In this document: positions 14,898 through 20,342 of the stretch, piece after piece | Layout: each line of letters begins with the position of its first letter | How positions within the stretch are numbered: position 1 is the first letter of the stretch | Assembly: GCA_964386235.1 (NCBI GenBank) | Contig: CAYLSH010000033.1 | Location: 1 to 20,342, forward strand | Reading direction: 5' to 3' | DNA: 20,342 bases | Source of the DNA: RGIG8767 sp964386235 | GTDB lineage: Bacteria; Bacillota; Clostridia; Lachnospirales; Lachnospiraceae | Position numbers and translations under genes: made by a program | Notes under the pieces: generated by a model | What the model was told of the DNA's origin: nothing | Seen by the model: only the letters and a program-made list of their open reading frames with translations | Database searches by the model: none

Positions 14898-17800
14898 TTA
14901 TTTTTCTATACAGATTGTAACACTTTCTCCGTTTACATTCCATTCTTTTTTCACAGAATACTCATTTGCAAAATCAAAATGGTCTGCGAGCACCTTGGTG
15001 CCGATGGATGCTTCGTTTTTCTTCACAATCTCTGCCAGTTTTTCATTGCCGAGAACGGATACTTTGATATGATCCATCACTTCAAAATCCGCATCCTTAC
15101 GCATGGTCTGGATCTTGCTGATAATCTCGTATACAAAGCCTTCTTCCACCAGTTCCTCGGAAAGTGTCGTATCCATCACAACAGTAACTGCATTGTCCGC
15201 TTCCGTAACAAATCCATCCTTCTGTACCATGGTAATCAGCAGATCTTCTTCTGCAAGGGAAATCTCCTCTCCGTTGTCGGAAAGAACGATGGCGCCCTTT
15301 GCTTTCAGGTCATCCATAGCGGCATTGCCATCGAGTCCGGCAAGCGCTTTCTGGATAAATCCTAAATGTTTGCCGTATTTGGGCCCCACGGTTTTAAGCT
15401 GTGGTTTAAAGGTATACGTTGTAAACTCTCTTACATCATCCGTAAATACCACTTCTTTTACATTTAACTCATCTTCAATGATCTCGGCAAAGAAACCGGA
15501 AAGCGCAAACGGTGCTTTCACAAACATTCTGCCGATCGGCTGACGATTCTTGATATTGGCTGTATTACGGCAGGCACGACCCATAACTACCACTTTTAAA
15601 AGTTCTTCCATGTTCTCTTCGAGTTTTTGATCGATCATGCTTTCATCCACTGCCGGGAAATCACAAAGATGAATACTCTCCGGTGCACTCTGATCCAGGC
15701 TTCTTACCAGATTCTGGTAGATTTCCTCTGTCATAAACGGAATCATCGGTGCCGCCGCCTTAGAAACGGTTACCAGTGCCGTATATAATGTCATATAGGC
15801 ATTGATCTTATCCTGTTCCATTCCCTTAGCCCAGAAACGTTCTCTGCCACGTCTTACATACCAGTTACTCATTTCATCCACAAAATCCTGCAATTCTCTT
15901 GCTGCTTCCGGGATTCTGTAATGATCCAGATGATCATCCACCGCTTTTACCATCGTATTCAACTTGGAAAGCAGCCATTTATCCATAACGGAAAGTTTGT
16001 CATATTCCAATGTATATTTTGTGGCATCAAACTGATCGATATTGGCGTAGAGTACAAAGAATGCATAGGTGTTCCACAAGGTACCCATAAACTTACGCTG
16101 GCCTTCCATAACCGCTTTGCCATGGAAACGGTTCGGCAACCATGGTGCGGAGTTAATATAGAAATACCAACGGATTGCATCTGCGCCATACGTCTGCAGT
16201 GCATCAAAAGGATCCACGGCATTGCCCTTGGACTTACTCATCTTCTGTCCGTTTTCGTCCTGAACATGACCCAGTACGATAACATTTTCAAAAGGAGCCT
16301 TATTAAATAACAGCGTAGACTCTGCCATCAGAGAGTAGAACCAGCCACGTGTCTGGTCAACGGCTTCCGAAATAAACTGTGCCGGGAACTGTGCTTCAAA
16401 CAGTTCTTTATTTTCAAACGGATAATGATGCTGTGCAAAAGGCATGGCTCCGGAATCAAACCAGCAGTCAATCACTTCCGGAACACGCTTCATGGTCTTG
16501 CCGCACTTAGGACAATGGCATGTGATCTCGTCAATATACGGTCTGTGTAACTCTACGGTCTTTGCCGCCGGATTGCCACTCATCTGTTCTAACTGTTCTC
16601 TCGAACCGATTGCTTCCTGATGACCGCAGTCTTCACATTCCCAGATATTGAGTGGTGTTCCCCAGTAACGGTTACGGGAAATACCCCAGTCCTGGATATT
16701 CTCCAGCCAGTTACCAAAACGTCCTTCTCCAATGGATTCCGGAATCCAGTTTACGGTCTTATTGTTGCGTACCAGATCATCACGAACTGCCGTCATCTTG
16801 ATAAACCAGGATTCACGCGCATAGTAGATCAGTGGAGTATCGCATCTCCAGCAGAACGGGTAATCATGTTCAAACTTGGGTGCATCAAATAATTTACCCT
16901 CTTTGTCCAGATCCACGAGGATATCTTTGTCCGCATCTTTTACGAATTTGCCGGCATAGGCGGTCTCTTCTGTCATCTCACCCTTGCCGTTTACAAACTG
17001 TACAAAAGGAAGATCGTATTTTCTGCCCACCTGAGCATCGTCTTCACCAAATGCAGGCGCAATATGAACGATACCGGTACCGTCCGTCATTGTGACATAT
17101 GTGTCACAAGTCACATAATGTCCTTTCTTATGCTGCTTAGCGGCACACTCACCTGCGCAGGCAAACAACGGTTCATATTCTTTATATTCCAGATCCGTTC
17201 CCTTATAGGATTCTAAGATCTCATATGCCTTCTGTCCTTCTTCTTTGGCAAGAGAACCAAGTACCTTATCCAAAAGTGCCTCTGCCATGTAGTAAGTATA
17301 GCCATCGGCTGCCTTTACCTTGACGTAGGTCTCATTCGGGTTTACACAGAGTGCCACGTTAGAAGGCAGGGTCCACGGTGTAGTCGTCCATGCCAAAAAG
17401 TATGCGTCTTCTCCCACAACCTTAAAACGTACCACTGCGGAACGTTCTTTTACGGCTTTGTAACCCTGTGCCACTTCGTGGGAAGAAAGCGGCGTACCGC
17501 ATCTTGGGCAGTAAGGAACGATCTTAAAGCCCTTGTACAAAAGTCCCTTGTCCCAGATTTCTTTTAATGCCCACCATTCGGACTCGATAAAATCATCATG
17601 GTATGTTACATAGGGATTATCCATATCCGCCCAGAAACCTACGGTGCCGGAGAAATCCTCCCACATTCCTTTGTATTTCCAGACACTTTCCTTACATTTA
17701 TCAATAAACGGATCCAGGCCGTATTCCTCGATCTGTTCTTTTCCATCCAGTCCAAGCAGTTTTTCCACTTCCAGTTCTACCGGCAGTCCATGGGTATCCC

Positions 17801-18053
17801 ATCCGGCTTTTCTCGGAACCATATATCCTTTCATGGTACGGTATCTTGGAATCATATCCTTGATAACACGCGTCAGTACGTGGCCGATATGCGGTTTTCC
17901 GTTCGCAGTAGGAGGTCCGTCATAAAAAGTATAGGTTGGTCCTTCCTTACGGCTTTCCATGCTTTTTTCAAAGATTTTGTTTTCGTTCCAAAACTTCAGG
18001 GTTTCTTTTTCCCTGTCCACAAAGTTTAAACTTGCGTCCACTTTCTGATACAT
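14898..18053 (-). CDS. ileS: Isoleucyl-tRNA synthetase
   Basis: A class I synthetase that charges tRNA-Ile. The 1051 residues include HIGH (55-58, GKPHIGH) and KMSKS (604-608). The editing domain is recognisable by TWTLPSN-type (TTPWTLPSN) and GTGIVHIAPAFGEDD sequences. Cysteine pairs are present at YCPRC, CEDC and CPKC. The length and the motif style (WDTHGLPVELEVEK, long C-terminus without the usual terminal zinc finger of E. coli IleRS) fit the longer, eukaryote-like IleRS clade. Some members of that clade tolerate mupirocin; whether this one does is not shown. AAAGGAAAA lies just upstream of the ATG. Expression is controlled by an upstream T-box leader with an isoleucine specifier. Confidence 0.97.
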   Translation of the reverse strand: MYQKVDASLNFVDREKETLKFWNENKIFEKSMESRKEGPTYTFYDGPPTANGKPHIGHVLTRVIKDMIPRYRTMKGYMVPRKAGWDTHGLPVELEVEKLLGLDGKEQIEEYGLDPFIDKCKESVWKYKGMWEDFSGTVGFWADMDNPYVTYHDDFIESEWWALKEIWDKGLLYKGFKIVPYCPRCGTPLSSHEVAQGYKAVKERSAVVRFKVVGEDAYFLAWTTTPWTLPSNVALCVNPNETYVKVKAADGYTYYMAEALLDKVLGSLAKEEGQKAYEILESYKGTDLEYKEYEPLFACAGECAAKQHKKGHYVTCDTYVTMTDGTGIVHIAPAFGEDDAQVGRKYDLPFVQFVNGKGEMTEETAYAGKFVKDADKDILVDLDKEGKLFDAPKFEHDYPFCWRCDTPLIYYARESWFIKMTAVRDDLVRNNKTVNWIPESIGEGRFGNWLENIQDWGISRNRYWGTPLNIWECEDCGHQEAIGSREQLEQMSGNPAAKTVELHRPYIDEITCHCPKCGKTMKRVPEVIDCWFDSGAMPFAQHHYPFENKELFEAQFPAQFISEAVDQTRGWFYSLMAESTLLFNKAPFENVIVLGHVQDENGQKMSKSKGNAVDPFDALQTYGADAIRWYFYINSAPWLPNRFHGKAVMEGQRKFMGTLWNTYAFFVLYANIDQFDATKYTLEYDKLSVMDKWLLSKLNTMVKAVDDHLDHYRIPEAARELQDFVDEMSNWYVRRGRERFWAKGMEQDKINAYMTLYTALVTVSKAAAPMIPFMTEEIYQNLVRSLDQSAPESIHLCDFPAVDESMIDQKLEENMEELLKVVVMGRACRNTANIKNRQPIGRMFVKAPFALSGFFAEIIEDELNVKEVVFTDDVREFTTYTFKPQLKTVGPKYGKHLGFIQKALAGLDGNAAMDDLKAKGAIVLSDNGEEISLAEEDLLITMVQKDGFVTEADNAVTVVMDTTLSEELVEEGFVYEIISKIQTMRKDADFEVMDHIKVSVLGNEKLAEIVKKNEASIGTKVLADHFDFANEYSVKKEWNVNGESVTICIEK

Positions 18054-18124
18054 AACATTTTCCTTTCTTCGCTTTGTTTTTCGATTTGGTGGAATTTTCT
18101 ATTTTTAATATGTGCTACTTTTGC

Positions 18125-18139
18125 GTCGCTTTTAGCGAC
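18125..18139 (-). other. Small hairpin between the T-box terminator and ileS
   Basis: GTCGCT and AGCGAC form a 6-bp perfect stem with a 3-nt loop (AAA on the minus strand). It lies about 15 nt beyond the T-box terminator and about 70 nt before the ileS start. No T-run follows, so it is not a terminator. It may be an RNA processing or stability element. Confidence 0.4.
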
Positions 18140-18151
18140 ATTCTGCCCAAA

Positions 18152-18404
18152 TAAAAAGCCCCGTCCCGTAAAAGGACGAGGCTATAGTCTGCTCGTGTTA
18201 CCACCTGTTACATCGTACGATCCCTGTGGATGATACGTTCTTCCTTTAACGGAGAAGAACCGGCACATGCTTACTCGTATCCTTTCGGCTGGCAACTCAG
18301 AAGTGATCTTCCCTTATTCCGTACTCGCATCCGCTCCCACCAGCTGCGGACTCTCTGGGGCTTTCCAAAACAGGTACTGTCTTCGTCAACGTCTCTTTCT
18401 ATCT
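18152..18404 (-). promoter_or_regulatory. T-box riboswitch leader of ileS, isoleucine specifier ATC
   Basis: A transcribed leader that senses uncharged tRNA-Ile. The conserved T-box sequence appears as AACAGGTGGTAACACG (about 18209-18194). Stem I shows an AGAGAG motif (about 18356-18351) and a specifier region AAGATCACTTCTGAG, in which ATC (18307-18305) is an isoleucine codon. After the T-box comes a terminator hairpin: GCCTCGTCC pairs with GGACGGGGC, followed by TTTTTATTT (18182-18152). Uncharged tRNA would stabilise the alternative antiterminator and allow ileS transcription. The limits are approximate. Confidence 0.93.
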
Positions 18405-18410
18405 TTTGCC

Positions 18411-18440
18411 ATTATACGGCTACTTTTCAGGTTTTGTCAA
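18411..18440 (-). promoter_or_regulatory. Consensus sigma-A promoter of the T-box/ileS unit
   Basis: On the minus strand, TTGACA (18440-18435) and TATAAT (18416-18411), both perfect, are spaced by 18 bp. Transcription would start near 18404, at the beginning of the T-box leader. The promoter begins 16 nt after the stop codon of the upstream membrane protein gene. Confidence 0.88.
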
Positions 18441-18456
18441 CCGCGACAGCAAAAAC

Positions 18457-19803
18457 TTACATGCGTTTTTTCATCAGGCTGCGTATCCCCGGCAATATGT
18501 CCAGGGCGATGAAGAGCAGCAGCACAAACACGGTAATCAGCTGCGCACGGTAGGTAAAGAAATAATGGCGACAGGCATGATTGGACAAGGCAAGAAATCT
18601 TGCGTAGGGTAAAAGCGCAAGCAAAAGCAGTGGTACAAAGAGCGTACCGTGCTTTTCATTGGTCCGGAACAGATAAAAGAATGCCGCTACCGCAAGCAGG
18701 ATCAAAAAGAGCCACAGCATGACCTGTCTTCCCGTCATTTCCTCTTTGATCGGAAACAGGCAGCCAATATTCTGCCAGAGAGCACCAAAATACTGCTGGG
18801 ACTTGGTCAGACTGACCGTAAGCAGATCATCCGACACGGTTCCCGAAACACGTTCTGCCGCATGGCTTAGGGATCCTTTAAGTGCCTCTTTGCCAAATAC
18901 CAGTCCGCTAATCCCCCATTTTGCCGCAAACATCCCCGCATAACCGCCCAGCCAGCAGATGCCGTTTGTAAAGATCCGTTTGATTCCGTCTTTTATGGAC
19001 GTAAGTTTGTGATTTTCGTATAAAATCAGTAAAAGCACCGCCATCGGAATGGTAAACGTAATGGTCTCCGTGGTTAAAAAATCCACAAAGCAGGTTACCA
19101 CACCGGTGCTTGCAAAAAATGCTTCCGTGCGTAGTTCCTTATCCTTTTTTGCCCGCATAAGCAGTATAATCAGCACGGCTCCTAATACCAAAAATGTTGT
19201 CACATATTCAACGGATGCCGCAATCAGATACGCATGCACCAGTATAAGTGCACCAATCAGACAAAATGCCGCCGTTTTCAGGCAACCGCTCCGAGATGCC
19301 TTTTCCCTTTTTAAAAGAAGAAAAACAACCACTGCCATTTCTGCTGCCACTGCCAGTGCAAGAATCACCCGGATCTGTACGATGTTAAACGCAAGAAAAA
19401 GCGGGCGCAGAAACACCATGGATCCATGCCAGTAGCGGACATATTCCGTATTGGCTTTTAGCCCCTCATCCATTGCCTGTAAAAAGCTGGCATCCACGTA
19501 TTGTGTCTCCTCTGAATAATAGGCAGCCTCCAGCGAGGAAATCACCGGATTCTTTTCATCCATCTGCCATATAATCTGCGTCAGAATGCAGTCCGCATAA
19601 TTGTCCTGCATGGAGAAAAAATACCCCGATGCCAGATTATGAAAGGATGCCTCTTTTGAAAAATAGAGCGCACTCTCATAGCAGTTGTCCCGCAATGGCG
19701 CCTGCGGAATCAGGGAAGATAAAAACAGAAGGCATGCACAGATAAGTGCCGTCCCGATTCCCGTTATCAAAATGGTTCCAATTCTCTTTCCTGTCTGCTG
19801 CAT
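18457..19803 (-). CDS. Polytopic membrane protein of unknown function
   Basis: A 448-residue integral membrane protein with about ten predicted helices (near 9-31, 144-164, 177-197, 200-217, 228-263, 282-303, 360-378, 387-407, 420-438). It has a long extracytoplasmic loop between the first and second helices (about 32-143). Notable sequences are EYVRYWHGSMVFLRP (120-134) and SNHACRHYFFTYRAQ (407-421). I have the impression of a recurrent Firmicutes family with a GT-C-like layout. No DxD-type catalytic motif is obvious, so glycosyltransferase function is not claimed. AAAGGA lies about 6 nt before the ATG. The gene is preceded by a terminator and followed directly by the ileS promoter, so it appears monocistronic. 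Confidence 0.75.
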   Translation of the reverse strand: MQQTGKRIGTILITGIGTALICACLLFLSSLIPQAPLRDNCYESALYFSKEASFHNLASGYFFSMQDNYADCILTQIIWQMDEKNPVISSLEAAYYSEETQYVDASFLQAMDEGLKANTEYVRYWHGSMVFLRPLFLAFNIVQIRVILALAVAAEMAVVVFLLLKREKASRSGCLKTAAFCLIGALILVHAYLIAASVEYVTTFLVLGAVLIILLMRAKKDKELRTEAFFASTGVVTCFVDFLTTETITFTIPMAVLLLILYENHKLTSIKDGIKRIFTNGICWLGGYAGMFAAKWGISGLVFGKEALKGSLSHAAERVSGTVSDDLLTVSLTKSQQYFGALWQNIGCLFPIKEEMTGRQVMLWLFLILLAVAAFFYLFRTNEKHGTLFVPLLLLALLPYARFLALSNHACRHYFFTYRAQLITVFVLLLFIALDILPGIRSLMKKRM

Positions 19804-19860
19804 ATCGTATCCTTTCCTGTAAATACAGCGCGTGCATCCTCACGGAGTGTTTTTATGCAA

Positions 19861-19885
19861 TAGGTAATTTCAACGAAATTTCCTA
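19861..19885 (-). other. Hairpin in the leader of the polytopic membrane protein gene
   Basis: TAGGTAATTTC and GAAATTTCCTA form an 11-bp stem with one mismatch and a 3-nt loop. It lies between the upstream terminator (19888-19928) and the gene start at 19803. It is palindromic enough to be an operator or an RNA stem. No clear promoter is seen around it. Confidence 0.35.
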
Positions 19886-19887
19886 CT

Positions 19888-19928
19888 AAAAAACACCGGC
19901 ACAGAACTCTCCTAGTCCCTGCGCCGGT
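19888..19928 (-). terminator. Intrinsic terminator after the partial gene at the window end
   Basis: On the minus strand ACCGGCGCAG pairs with CTGTGCCGGT (one G-T pair) around a 14-nt loop, followed by GTTTTTTAG. It lies about 30 nt beyond the stop codon at 19961. Confidence 0.85.
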
Positions 19929-19960
19929 TCATCATTCTGTATTTGTAAAATATGGTATAA

Positions 19961-20342
19961 CTATTTTTCGATCTTGGTCATTCCGTAGAGTTGTCCAAGA
20001 TACAGCGGTCCATAATAAGGATCCCCGGTATCGATCGTGGTTCCTGCCGGAATCTCAATGCGGTAATCCTCATGGTTGTAACGAAGGGTAAATACAATAT
20101 TGATATCCCTTCTTGCCGCAAGTGCTAACATTACATCCTGTGAAAGGGAATTCCAAATCTCACTGGAAATCTCCACCGTGCTTCCGCTCTCCGCATGTTC
20201 GACCTGATAAATAATGCTCTGTAGGAAAAACGCATAGGAGGATAACATCTCTTCACTCAGCTTCTCATCACAATCCACACAGAACCATGCACGGATACCA
20301 TCCTGCGTAGCGGTTGTCTCCCTCACAGTCCTCAATTCCACC
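19961..20342 (-). CDS. C-terminal part of an unidentified protein (truncated by the window edge)
   Basis: The frame is open to the window edge, so only the last 126 or so residues are visible. A GTG at 20341 could serve as a start, but no upstream sequence exists to judge it. The visible part has a mixed helix/strand pattern and ends in a beta-rich segment (FTLRYNHEDYRIEIPAG, then DPYYGPLYLGQLYG). I associate such ends with C-termini of large Lachnospiraceae surface or repeat proteins, but this is an impression only. No catalytic motif is seen. A terminator follows the TAG stop. Confidence 0.6.
   Translation of the reverse strand, partial: VELRTVRETTATQDGIRAWFCVDCDEKLSEEMLSSYAFFLQSIIYQVEHAESGSTVEISSEIWNSLSQDVMLALAARRDINIVFTLRYNHEDYRIEIPAGTTIDTGDPYYGPLYLGQLYGMTKIEK

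Noticed and set aside
18230..18612. Plus-strand open frames across the T-box leader and the end of the membrane protein gene
   Set aside because: They are antisense to a clear T-box leader and promoter, have no ribosome binding sites and show no family resemblance.

Overview
The window reads as a chromosomal segment of an anaerobic Firmicute, most likely a Lachnospiraceae (class Clostridia). This is inferred from moderate-to-low GC, strong GGAGG ribosome binding sites with some TTG and GTG starts, a T-box-controlled ileS, and several protein families I associate with that family. I see no rRNA, tRNA, transposase, phage or CRISPR features. All genes except the first lie on the minus strand.

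Layout, left to right. A plus-strand acyltransferase (PlsC type) converges on the minus-strand genes, with overlapping stop codons. Next come three predicted envelope or exported genes. The first is a GH9-like lipoprotein carrying an in-frame 24-bp tandem repeat that contains a 100-N assembly gap. The second is a membrane-anchored M23/LytM protein that has lost its zinc ligands. The third is an EF-hand protein with a probable TTG start and a sigma-28-like promoter. A strong terminator separates them from a tightly packed six-gene unit (12271 down to 4592): alpha/beta hydrolase, Mur ligase with an N-terminal membrane domain, D-Ala-D-Ala ligase, VanX/DdpX-like dipeptidase, a two-TM protein of unknown function, and an aconitase-family hydratase. 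Spacings are +1, +12, -4, -14 and -4 nt, so translational coupling is likely. Upstream of it lie glycogen phosphorylase and isoleucyl-tRNA synthetase. The latter is preceded by an Ile-specific T-box leader with a consensus promoter. A polytopic membrane protein and the C-terminal part of an unidentified gene complete the window.

How they may work together. The Mur ligase, Ddl and VanX homologues all handle D-Ala-D-Ala or its addition to a peptidoglycan precursor. The core of the six-gene unit therefore looks like a cell-wall peptide synthesis or recycling module, but without the VanH, VanA-type ligase or two-component partners of glycopeptide resistance. The Mur ligase has a multi-helix membrane domain where canonical MurF has a soluble substrate-binding domain. 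The unit also ends in an uncharacterised membrane protein and an unusual aconitase. This is the best candidate here for an undescribed system. The second most interesting region is the unstable-looking repeat in the catalytically degenerate GH9-like lipoprotein.
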